Positions 52,101 through 60,300 of a DNA stretch of 64,000 nt are shown here, in pieces; the first letter of the stretch is position 1; each line of letters starts with the position of its first letter. Origin of the DNA: an uncultured Christensenella sp. Lineage in GTDB: Bacteria; Bacillota; Clostridia; Christensenellales; Borkfalkiaceae. The notes beneath the pieces were generated by a model. That model saw only the letters and a list, made by a program, of their open reading frames with translations, made no database searches and was not told where the DNA came from. The translations under genes were made by a program, and so were the position numbers. The DNA lies in the NCBI GenBank assembly GCA_910578195.1, contig CAJTOY010000006.1:1-64000 (forward strand). Reading direction: 5' to 3'.

Positions 52101-52776
52101 GCCCGTCGTACTCCTTTTCGGCGCCGAGCGAAATTACCGTTAATCTGCGCTTTGTAACCTCCAAAACGCCGTTACTGCACGTTATCGAATAGTTCGCGGT
52201 CTTTTCTCTGCCCCGCTCGTCAAAGACGTGCGGCGTGAATGTGTTGAACGTTCTGCCCGCCTCGGTAATCGAGCCCGTGTATACGGCTGTCAGAGTATGC
52301 CCTTTCACAAGCTCGCCGTCGGCTACCTCGCACTCATCGTCGCTTTCGGTGTATGTAAGCGGCGTGCCGTCGTAAACTTTGCTTTTGTCGCCCGAGGAAA
52401 CAGTCAGCTTGCGGGCGTTTACGGTAAGCGTGCCCGACTGGTATTCTATCTCGTAATACTTTGTAACGTCCACGCCGTTGCCGTCTACAATGACAGCGGA
52501 AATAAAGTTTTCGCTCGTACCGACGTCGGTCTGACTGCCCGAAACGGTGACCTTTGCGGTGTGTCCGTCTTTAAGCTTGCCGTCGACAAGCGTCCATTCG
52601 GTATCCTTGTGCGCCTTGCCGTCGTAGGTAAATTCCTCGGTCGCGGACGCGAAAACAAGTTTGGTTTGCGTGGCGTTTATAACCCCGCCCGCAATCAGTC
52701 CGAAAAACACTATCAAAAGGGCGGTGACGCCGATTATTATCGAACCGATTATATATATGAATTTCGAACGTTTCAC
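49180..52776 (-). CDS. Membrane-anchored MBG-repeat protein with transglutaminase domain, shorter paralogue
   Basis: 1198 residues, built like the giant neighbour: one N-terminal helix (about 7-32), seven MBG-type repeats (YDGTPLT, GHxxxxxxxGS, DVTxNYxI, GTLTV), an acidic linker (DNDLDDSGEIKGDENDENND), a transglutaminase-like domain with Cys868 (GICQHYASAATLLYRRLG), His910 (NAHAWTEVY) and Glu926 (CVEVT), and three more repeats. The Cys-to-His and His-to-Glu spacings equal those of the paralogue. GTG start with GGAGG 6 bases upstream. It lies 21 bases after an AAA+ ATPase gene and 22 bases before the giant gene, so all are one transcript. Confidence 0.88.
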   Translation of the reverse strand: MKRSKFIYIIGSIIIGVTALLIVFFGLIAGGVINATQTKLVFASATEEFTYDGKAHKDTEWTLVDGKLKDGHTAKVTVSGSQTDVGTSENFISAVIVDGNGVDVTKYYEIEYQSGTLTVNARKLTVSSGDKSKVYDGTPLTYTESDDECEVADGELVKGHTLTAVYTGSITEAGRTFNTFTPHVFDERGREKTANYSITCSNGVLEVTKRRLTVISLGAEKEYDGLPLTQNSYKMTENGLVAGHAETVTISGVQLDAGSSDNNFTVTISADGKDVTNNYDISTEYGTLTVHRRAITITTESAEKIYDGTPLTAAGFEITSGALLDGHVLDAFTDGAITIAGKTANGLTYNVKDAEGNDILYNYGITIEYGTLTVHKRGLTIVSDSVAKIYDGTPLTSKIYTLSEGSLLDGHTEQIEVFGSQTEAGESPNEYEVIGIFDASGEDVTKNYEITRVQGMLNVAPRPITLETLPGHWIYDGEVHSNRQFKITSQIGIPEGHELQAVMPAEITDVGTSDNCISEVTVIFNGEDVTKNYEFTFCNEKLYVVHRPVTIRSGSAEKGYDGTPLTCVESSIVSNYRLVNGHSYDIMITGSRTEPGESDNSIAYVTITDGAGDDISYNYEITKDCGVLRVLSATPPEKEDNDLDDSGEIKGDENDENNDKLAVTVLSEKSGKVYLRYLSYGNYDGKKWSTATPYGRQFDGYGANYLTSVALANAGYASYTVSIDVYGNNYLLPYYTDLDDCLYEIQTSDVKYTGSTANAYICYYIAYDYVADGAISNGKLTLGKYADFEEDYRAFVYENYLTVGAGVDGYLDEIISAQNFDKSDPDIIKKVAKYIQGAAKYNLKYDKALDGESNIVLSFLRDYKEGICQHYASAATLLYRRLGIPARYVAGYTGETKAGEKVELTGKNAHAWTEVYIDGMGWVCVEVTGGTGLSQGGGDGMKISPVNEYHKYDGITHFHSNTLQGLSSLLKEGYTYKAEVSGSRSAAGKTVCKIVSFTLFYDGNDVTEQFLSENKVNFGEGFLQVYLSEITVTTGGGEKMYDGAPLTSPEISWKGNLLAGHSEPQITATGSQQIVGVSRNVFDIKIFDGEGNDVTDVYKVNGEYGTLTVTARSLTVTANSAEKYYDKTKLEDGGYKITFGEVAEGQTIEVKISGSQIAIGKSENKVVSVKIYDGGGSDVTANYLITTVNGWLTVKLPA

Positions 52777-52797
52777 AACCGCCCTCCTTTAAATATT

Positions 52798-54204
52798 TTA
52801 TGCGTTCTTTTCAAGTCTGCGGACGAACGCTTTGCAAAGCTGCATGTTCTCTTCGCCGAACAGCTCGTCCATATATCTGCAAAATCTGTCCGCCGAGTTT
52901 CGTATATACACCGGGTTTTGCATGCTCAGCTTTCTCATTACTTTTTTAGCGAGTATGTCGTCCAAAGCTTCCAGCTCGTCTCCTCCGCAGCTCACATACA
53001 CGGGGATATACGTGTTTATCTGTTTCATTATTCGGTTGCCGAACGTGATATGGAAGTTCTCTATCATATATTCGTCCAGCTTTTCCAGCCGCTTTCGGTT
53101 TCTCCCGCTAAGCGTGTATTCCTTTACCGCTTGCGCCGCAAGCTCGTCAAATCTGTCCGACGTTATGTGTAAGTTCTTTTCCCTCGGCGCTGCGAACGGC
53201 TCAGCCTTCTTGTCCAGATCCATTATCATCGCTCGGTCATACACCTTGTCCGATATCGCAAACGTTGAGTCGTCGTTGTTCGCCGTGCCTATGAACCACA
53301 TATTCTTAGGCAGTTTTATGTGTCCGTTCCTAAGCTGCTTCGGGTCGCTTTCCCACTCGTCTGACACTACGCTCAAATTGCGCTTCTCCGCGTCGGGCAG
53401 TTCCAGAAGCGACAAAAACTCCGCAAAGTAATATTCAACCCGCGCTATGTTCATTTCGTCGAGCACCGTTATATATATATCCTTGCTGTAATTCGCTTCG
53501 TACATCTTTTTTAATAAGTCCGTTTCGTTGAAGCGCTTCGTAAACTCGTTGTAGTAACCGATTAAATCCGTCCTCTCCTTCCACATGGGCTGGACGGGGA
53601 TTACCGTCGACGTATTGTCAAGGTACTCGCCGAACGCGTACGCCAGCGACGTCTTTCCCGTGCCCGACATGCCTTGCAGTATCAGTATGTGCGACACCGC
53701 CATGCCCGCTATAAACCGCCTTATATCCGATATATCGTAATATAATTTCAGTTTGTTCGCCGAGAAATTGCGGAAGCTTTCGCACAGTCTTTTTAATGTT
53801 ATATCCTCTCTGTAATCGCTTCGCTTATAGCTTTCGCGCATATCGTCTATTCGGCTCAGTCCGTCGAACCGCCCCTCGCTTTCTTCTATCTTTTCTTCCG
53901 CGGGCTGAGCAGTCGCCGCCGCGGGCGCGTCGATATTCACGCTCGAAATTACAATCTCGGTCTGCGCGTTCTTTTTGCGCCTTACAAGCACGGCGGCAAT
54001 TAATACTATGAGCAACACGGGCAACAGCGCGAGAAGGGCTATAATTACGTACACCGTTTCCGAGCGCACGAGCTGACCTACGTCGCGTTCTCCGCGCATG
54101 AAAAAGTATAACGAAAGGGACAGCAGTATAGTTACCGCCGCCAAAGCAATCAAAAAAATTATATATTTAATTTTGAATTTGCCCTTTTCGTTATTTTTTT
54201 TCAT
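52798..54204 (-). CDS. Membrane-anchored McrB-type AAA+ ATPase (copy 1)
   Basis: 468 residues. Two N-terminal helices (about 13-35 and 52-72), a variable linker, then an AAA+ module: Walker A QGMSGTGKTS (about 178-187), Walker B/sensor VLDEMNIARVEYYFAEFLS, GTANNDDS (sensor 1) and VYDRAMIMD (Arg-finger region). The LDEMN-x-AR-x-EYYFA-x-FL form is the signature of the McrB branch of GTP/ATPases. Residues 106-468 differ from copy 2 by three substitutions only. It starts 2 bases after the DUF2357-like gene, the usual McrB partner. No restriction nuclease is near; a role in energising envelope proteins is inferred. Confidence 0.85.
   Translation of the reverse strand: MKKNNEKGKFKIKYIIFLIALAAVTILLSLSLYFFMRGERDVGQLVRSETVYVIIALLALLPVLLIVLIAAVLVRRKKNAQTEIVISSVNIDAPAAATAQPAEEKIEESEGRFDGLSRIDDMRESYKRSDYREDITLKRLCESFRNFSANKLKLYYDISDIRRFIAGMAVSHILILQGMSGTGKTSLAYAFGEYLDNTSTVIPVQPMWKERTDLIGYYNEFTKRFNETDLLKKMYEANYSKDIYITVLDEMNIARVEYYFAEFLSLLELPDAEKRNLSVVSDEWESDPKQLRNGHIKLPKNMWFIGTANNDDSTFAISDKVYDRAMIMDLDKKAEPFAAPREKNLHITSDRFDELAAQAVKEYTLSGRNRKRLEKLDEYMIENFHITFGNRIMKQINTYIPVYVSCGGDELEALDDILAKKVMRKLSMQNPVYIRNSADRFCRYMDELFGEENMQLCKAFVRRLEKNA
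52801..53903. repeat. 1.1-kb direct repeat, copy 1 (AAA+ module)
   Basis: Matches 56007-57109 with about 25 mismatches by eye (roughly 98% identity) and no gap. The match ends abruptly at both sides, upstream in the linker before the AAA+ module and downstream at the stop codon. Confidence 0.9.
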
Positions 54205-54206
54205 GG

Positions 54207-55994
54207 TTATTCTTCTTTGTTTTCAATCATTTTGCGGTACTGCGCCTCGTCTGGCTCAACGGGTTTTTCAACCCGCTTTCTGCGCTTTTTCGGCTTTTTG
54301 CCGAACACCGAGTTCATATCCAGCTCGGCTTTCGGCACCTCGTAAGCGTAACGCTTTTCCGAAAGATTTTTTATATAGTCGGAATTGAGCACGTCCTTGC
54401 GGATTTGCTTTTTGGCTAACCGCCACTCGTCCTTAAAGAAGGCTTTGAACGCCTTGTACTGCTCCTCGATTTCGTCGAAGCTTTCCTGCGACGAGAAATT
54501 CTCGGTTTTGAGCATGCCGTTTTTATGCATAACCGCGTTCAGCCGCGCCTGTATAAGCCGCTTTTCGTCGACGAGCTTGTCGATCTCGTACAAAAGCTCG
54601 TTATATTCGTTCTGCTTTTCCGCCTTTTCGAGTTCGGCGGTGAATAAAAGGTTTTCGCATTCGGCGCGCTGGGAGGCGATTTTTTCATTGAATTCGCTTG
54701 TTACGCGGTTCAATTCTTCGTTGAAGCGCGCGACCTTCGCGCTCATTTCCTCGGCGTGCTCGTCGGATTTTTTCTTTAATTCCGCCGAGTATTCCTCGGT
54801 TAACGCCTCTATTTTTTCGTTGAGCGCCGCGACCGAGTTATTGAGCGAAGTTATCTCGCCGTTGAGCTTTATCGCCTCTTCCTTTGCGGCGGCAAGCTGA
54901 ATGCTTTCACCTTCGAGCGCCTTGTTGCGCTGTTCTAAAAGAAGTATATACTCCTCGTCGGTCTTGCCCGACTGTTTAATGCGCTTTTTGAGGCTTTTCA
55001 ACTGCTCGTCGCGCTTTTTCTTTTCTATTTCCTTTAACTCTTTTTCGTATTTGTCAAAGTTTGCTTTCAGTTCCTTTTCTATGCCAAGACCGTGCATATA
55101 CGCCAAAAACGCGTTCAGCGCGACCATTTCCGCAAACTCGTCTGCGATTTCGTCGGGAAAGGGGTTTATAGTTTCTGTTTTTCGCTCTACCGTGTAGCCC
55201 GGCTTCGAATACGAACTGACGAAATAATAAAGCTCCTTCGCGCCCTTGAAGTTTTTGTTCATGCGCAAAACGTTGGTTTCGGTTATGGGCGGTTTGAGCA
55301 TGGGCGCCTTTGCGACGAACTCCATAAGCGGAGTGTTCAGATACGCAATGACCGTCTTTAAAATCAAATCTATCCGCTCGATTTTGTCCTTTGCGGGGTT
55401 GTGTTCCTTTAAAAAGGCGTCGTTTTTTATCTCTTCGTCAAGCTTTAATTCATAGACGGTAGTTCTGCCGCCCTGATGCACGTTTTTGCGCATTTCGAGC
55501 TTGCCGTTGTAGGTGTTCGTAAGCTCGACGATTTTTTCGTATCGGAACGCGATAAAGTCGCGCAGAAAGCACAAAAGCATATACAAAAATCTGTTTTCGT
55601 ATACGGCAAAGTCGGACAGCCTTTCGACGGTGTAAAGCTGGTCGGGAATTATATCCCTGCCCTCCTCGGGCTTGCGCGTCAAAAGATTGCTGTGGCGCGC
55701 GAGATGCTCGACCGAGTCCTTGGAAACCTGCTTGACCTTTTCAATCGGAATAACCTCGCCGTTCGAGCGGATAAATTGCCGCTCCTCGCCGAGGGCTTTT
55801 CCGACGTGAACAAGCCCCTTTTCAATCGCGTCTATCCAGTCCTCTTCGATTATGCAGTTTGTCTTAATTACCTCTATCTTGTCGTTTGACGTATCCGCCG
55901 AAGAGATGGACTTGCGCCTTGCTTCGCAATCTCTGTCCTCCTTCGTGTGTCTGCGCAAATCGGTCAACGCACGATAGTAAATATCCAAATCCAT
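54207..55994 (-). CDS. DUF2357-like protein with long coiled coil, McrB-type partner
   Basis: 595 residues, no membrane helix. Residues about 1-300 resemble the DUF2357 domain that accompanies McrB-type ATPases: YTVERLSDFAVYENRFLYML corresponds to the family's conserved E-N-R-F motif and TNVLRMNKNFKGAKELYYF to its second block. Residues about 300-540 are a long Glu/Lys-rich coiled coil. In nuclease members a PD-(D/E)xK domain would follow; I see none here, and the C-terminus is short and basic (GKKPKKRRKRVEKP). It lies between two nearly identical AAA+ genes (gaps 9 and 2 bases). Likely an adaptor or scaffold for them; function inferred. Confidence 0.75.
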   Translation of the reverse strand: MDLDIYYRALTDLRRHTKEDRDCEARRKSISSADTSNDKIEVIKTNCIIEEDWIDAIEKGLVHVGKALGEERQFIRSNGEVIPIEKVKQVSKDSVEHLARHSNLLTRKPEEGRDIIPDQLYTVERLSDFAVYENRFLYMLLCFLRDFIAFRYEKIVELTNTYNGKLEMRKNVHQGGRTTVYELKLDEEIKNDAFLKEHNPAKDKIERIDLILKTVIAYLNTPLMEFVAKAPMLKPPITETNVLRMNKNFKGAKELYYFVSSYSKPGYTVERKTETINPFPDEIADEFAEMVALNAFLAYMHGLGIEKELKANFDKYEKELKEIEKKKRDEQLKSLKKRIKQSGKTDEEYILLLEQRNKALEGESIQLAAAKEEAIKLNGEITSLNNSVAALNEKIEALTEEYSAELKKKSDEHAEEMSAKVARFNEELNRVTSEFNEKIASQRAECENLLFTAELEKAEKQNEYNELLYEIDKLVDEKRLIQARLNAVMHKNGMLKTENFSSQESFDEIEEQYKAFKAFFKDEWRLAKKQIRKDVLNSDYIKNLSEKRYAYEVPKAELDMNSVFGKKPKKRRKRVEKPVEPDEAQYRKMIENKEE

Positions 55995-56003
55995 AAGCTT
56001 ACC

Positions 56004-57332
56004 TTATGCGTTCTTTTCAAGTCTGCGGACGAACGCCTTGCATAGCTGCATGTTCTCTTCGCCGAACAGCTCGTCCATGTATCTGCAAAATCTGTCCGCC
56101 GAGTTTCGTATATACACCGGGTTTTGCATGCTCAGCTTTCTCATTACTTTTTTAGCGAGTATGTCGTCCAAAGCTTCCAGCTCGTCTCCTCCGCAACTCA
56201 CATACACGGGAATATACGTGTTTATCTGTTTCATTATTCGGTTGCCGAACGTGATATGGAAGTTCTCTATCATATATTCGTCCAGCTTTTCCAGCCGCTT
56301 TCGGTTTCTCCCGCTAAGCGTGTATTCCTTTACCGCTTGCGCCGCAAGCTCGTCAAATCTGTCCGACGTTATGTGTAAGTTCTTTTCCCTCGGCGCTGCG
56401 AACGGCTCAGCCTTCTTGTCCAGATCCATTATCATCGCTCGGTCGTACACCTTGTCCGATATCGCAAAAGTTGAGTCGTCGTTGTTCGCCGTGCCTATGA
56501 ACCATATATTCTTAGGCAGTTTTATGTGTCCGTTCCTAAGCTGCTTCGGGTCGCTTTCCCACTCGTCTGACACTACGCTCAAATTGCGCTTCTCCGCGTC
56601 GGGCAGTTCCAGAAGCGACAAAAACTCCGCAAAGTAATATTCAACACGCGCTATGTTCATTTCGTCGAGCACGGTTATATATATGTCCTTGCTGTAATTC
56701 GCTTCGTACATCTTTTTTAATAAGTCCGTTTCGTTGAAGCGCTTCGTAAACTCGTTGTAGTAACCGATTAAATCCGTCCTCTCCTTCCACATGGGCTGGA
56801 CGGGGATTACCGTCGACGTATTGTCAAGATACTCGCCGAACGCGTACGCCAGCGACGTCTTTCCCGTGCCCGACATGCCTTGCAGTATCAGTATGTGCGA
56901 CACCGCCATGCCCGCTATAAACCGCCTTATATCCGATATGTCGTAGTATAATTTCAGCTTGTTCGCGGAAAAGTTACGGAAGCTTTCGCACAGTCTTTTT
57001 AATGTTATATCCTCTCTGTAATCGCTTCGCTTGTAGCTTTCGCGTTGGTCGTCTATTCGGCTCAGTCCGTCGAACCGCCCGTCGCTTTCTTCTATCTTTT
57101 CTTCCGCGGCGGGCGCTTCCCCGGTCTTGGAAATTTCCGCCTTGTCGCTTTGGATTAAAAGGGATTTCGGCTGGCGGTTGTCGCTTATCATTAACGATAC
57201 GACCAGCACCGCAACCAGCACTAAAAGAATTATTGCGTAAATTAAAATTGCGTAGCCCGAGGAAGCGTACTGCCAGATAGTCTGCATTACGCTTTTATTT
57301 TCGGTTGCCGAAATTAAATTGCCGATTGACAT
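56004..57332 (-). CDS. Membrane-anchored McrB-type AAA+ ATPase (copy 2)
   Basis: 442 residues. One N-terminal helix (about 28-51) preceded by a short polar segment, unlike the two helices of copy 1; the N-terminal 75 residues share no clear similarity with copy 1. From EEKIEESDGRFDGLSR on, the AAA+ module (Walker A QGMSGTGKTS near 151-160, LDEMNIARVEYYFAEF, GTANNDDS) is the same as copy 1 except for three residues. AAGAGGTGA precedes the ATG. Different anchors on one motor suggest two docking sites or mixed hexamers. The next gene is the DUF2357-like partner. Confidence 0.85.
   Translation of the reverse strand: MSIGNLISATENKSVMQTIWQYASSGYAILIYAIILLVLVAVLVVSLMISDNRQPKSLLIQSDKAEISKTGEAPAAEEKIEESDGRFDGLSRIDDQRESYKRSDYREDITLKRLCESFRNFSANKLKLYYDISDIRRFIAGMAVSHILILQGMSGTGKTSLAYAFGEYLDNTSTVIPVQPMWKERTDLIGYYNEFTKRFNETDLLKKMYEANYSKDIYITVLDEMNIARVEYYFAEFLSLLELPDAEKRNLSVVSDEWESDPKQLRNGHIKLPKNIWFIGTANNDDSTFAISDKVYDRAMIMDLDKKAEPFAAPREKNLHITSDRFDELAAQAVKEYTLSGRNRKRLEKLDEYMIENFHITFGNRIMKQINTYIPVYVSCGGDELEALDDILAKKVMRKLSMQNPVYIRNSADRFCRYMDELFGEENMQLCKAFVRRLEKNA
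56007..57109. repeat. 1.1-kb direct repeat, copy 2 (AAA+ module)
   Basis: Counterpart of 52801-53903. Most differences are synonymous and cluster at the upstream (N-terminal) end; the central 600 bases differ at only about 7 positions, which looks like recent duplication or continuing gene conversion. Confidence 0.9.
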
Positions 57333-57343
57333 ACCGTCACCTC

Positions 57344-60300
57344 TTAAAAGCCGTTTAAAACCTTCTTTATTTCCTGTACATTATCCTCGCCGAAAATGCC
57401 GTCGAGCACGCCCGCAAAGCTTTCGTCCGCCGCGGCAAGCCTGCCGTTTGTCTGGCAGATTATCGCGGGAAGGAAAATACTTGCCGTAAGGCAGTCGAGC
57501 GCGTCCTTATGCCCGCCGCCGCACGCGAGTATCGCGGAGGCGAACTTCTCGGCGCGGAGCCAAAGCTTGTTGCCTATGCGGTACGGCGAGCGCGCGTTGA
57601 CGTATTTTTCGAGCTTGTCGATTTTCTTCCAGCCCTTGTCCTCGTCGAGCGGAAATTTGTCCGCAAGGGTGTCGGAAAAATTTCTCAGCTGATAGTAACT
57701 GAAAAATCTGACGCCCGCCTTTTCCGCCGCGGGGGCGCATTTGCCGATATTCACGTCGACATACGCCGCCGAGCCAAATATGAACGCGTCGTCTGCGCTC
57801 GGTTTGGAATTGTCGAGCCCGAACACGAACCAGACGTTGGGCGGAACCGCAAGGGTCTTATCGTAGCCGTACTTTATGCGGCACTCCGACGACGGCGAGG
57901 CAACGTATTTTAACAGCGGCATGAAGAAAGACCGCACCGCGCGGACGTCAACGCCCGTAAGCCCCGCTATATGCACGTTTTGCCTTAGCTCGGAAGCCGA
58001 GCGCACCGCCGACGCGCAGTTGTTCGCAAAAAACCCGTCGAAAGTCTTGAAGTCTTTGAATTCGTCTATGTAGCTTTCGGTGCAGAAAAACCCGCTTAAA
58101 ACCTTGATAAGCTCGGGCAAAAGGGGCGCGTTACGGCTTTTTAAAAGGATAAGCCGAGAGGACGCGAACGCCGCGAGCAGCTTTGCCGCGGTTACGGTGT
58201 CCATGTTGACCCCGCACGATTTCGAATACGCTAAAAGCTGTGCGCACGCCGTCTTTAAAGTGAGCGTGCCGTCTATGTATTTGAGCGCCTCCTGTTCCTC
58301 GTCGAAGGCTTCGACCGCGGCGGTTTTTGTTTCCTCCTCGGGCTCGTCTTCGCCGAACTCCTCGTTGAAGAGGATTTCGAACGGGTTCTGCGGTCGGTTT
58401 TTAAGCTCGGGCTCGCGCGTTTTCACGGTCGCCGCCATCAGCTTCGAATTCTTGCGCATTACCGCGCCCGCGATAAAGACCACGGCGAACGCCAGAAATA
58501 TGCCGAGAAGGGAAAGCCCAGAAACGGCTAAAAATTTGTTGTCGTTCAGCCCTAAAATATCGGTATCGCGCCAGATGTTGTCGAACACGCCGAGCGCGTT
58601 GAGCGCGACGAGTATACAAGTCGCAAGCGCGCAAAGCCCCGCGCCTATCAGCCCCGCAAAAATTTGCGGCTTGCCTTTTTTACCCGTAAGCTTCACGTTT
58701 TTCAAGGTATAACCTTCGGTCAAAACGTTGGACATATTCAGAAAATAGTCCGGGTGTTTTTTGAAATCGCGGCAGACGGCTTCGCCCTCGACCTTGATTT
58801 TGCCCTCTATTCTTATATCCGAAACCGACGAGCCGACATAAACCTCGTACCAGCCGTCCTCGGTTATGTTTCTCTTTTTCTGTTCGTCGTAGACCGCTAA
58901 AAGCTTGCCGCTTATTCTGAATTTGACGACTTTGCTTTCGCCCGGGCGCAGGAATATCTTTTTGTAATCTTTCAGCTCCTTTAAAGGTCTTATAACCGAC
59001 GTGCCCGTCTTGCCGATATACAGCTGCACTACCTCGCTGCCCGCATACCCGCCTATGTTTCTGACTGTGACCTCGACGGTTTCGGGGGTAACGACCGCGT
59101 TCGAATACTCGAAATCGGTATAGCTTAAACCGTGACCGAACGGATACTTCGCGCCGCTGCCCGCCGCGTCGTAATAGCGGTAGCCTATAAACCCGCCGAC
59201 TTTAATTCTGCCCGTATTTTTATAGTTCTTGATTTTGGTAAAATATTTATCGGTATCGGCGTAGTACGTCGACGCGAGCTTGCCCGACGGGTTCGACACG
59301 CCGAGCAGAATTTCCGTCAGCGCCTCGTTCGAGTTTTTGCAGTCGAGCGGAGCTATAAGCGTCGCGGACATATTGTCGTCGAAGCCCGCGTCTATCTGGC
59401 AATTGGTCGTGATGACCGCAACCACGTTTTTATTTTCCTTTGTAAGCGCGTCGGCGAGCGCAAGTCGGTTTGCGGGAAGCTTTACCCGCTCGGAATAACC
59501 TAGCTGTTCCTCGCGCTTTTTATCGAGCCCGAGAAAAAGCAAAACCACGTCCGCCGTCTTTGCAACCGCGCGCGCTTCCGCCAGAAGAGTTTCGTTTCTG
59601 TCGCCCGAAAGGCTGTAACCGCGCGCCGTGCCCACAACCTCAACGCCCTCGTTGCCGCAGTTCGCGGAAAAGAATTCCGCAAAACCGCCGTCGAAAGCGG
59701 GGTCGCCGATAATCGCGACTTTTTTGCGTTTTAACGGAAGCAGTCCGTCGTTGTTTTTCAAAAGCACGATTGCTTCTATCGCCGCGCTGAGCGCGAGTTG
59801 CTCGCCCTTTGCGGTCGCCGTGACTTGCTTGTCTGCATTTATAAATTCGGAAAAGCGCACGACCCTTTCGACCGCTTCGCCGAGCATTTCGTCGCTGACC
59901 GCAGAATAGCTTTGGCAAGCCGCCTCCATATCCGTGCCCGACGCGTCGCCCGTGGTCATGGCTTCCTTTATGTAATTGTAGTTCAAAGCTGCCTGTTTCA
60001 ACGCCGACGGATTGCCCCCGACCGACACGGCGTGCTTCATTGCGCCCTCTACGTTCAAGTCGTCGTCGCACTCTCCCGACACCACGAAACCGTTGCGCTT
60101 TTCCGCAATGGTCGAAAGCATGTTGCCGAGAATCGAAGTGTTCGCCTCGGCATAACTGCCCGAAAGCTTGGTGTACGAGGTCATTGTGACAACGCCGTCC
60201 TCGAACGCCGAAACCGCCTTATAGGGATTGAAAAAGTATTCGCGCACGGTGCGCAAATCCATTTTGGTATCGAGATACCTGACGTCGGAATTTTTGATAT

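Noticed and set aside
41424..52776. CRISPR or tandem DNA repeats suggested by the repetitive composition
   Set aside because: The repetition is at protein level (MBG-type repeats of 80-100 residues) with strongly diverged DNA and uninterrupted reading frames.
52798..57332. McrBC-type restriction system
   Set aside because: The ATPases are of the McrB branch and the middle gene resembles DUF2357, but no nuclease or DNA-recognition domain is visible and the ATPases have membrane anchors.
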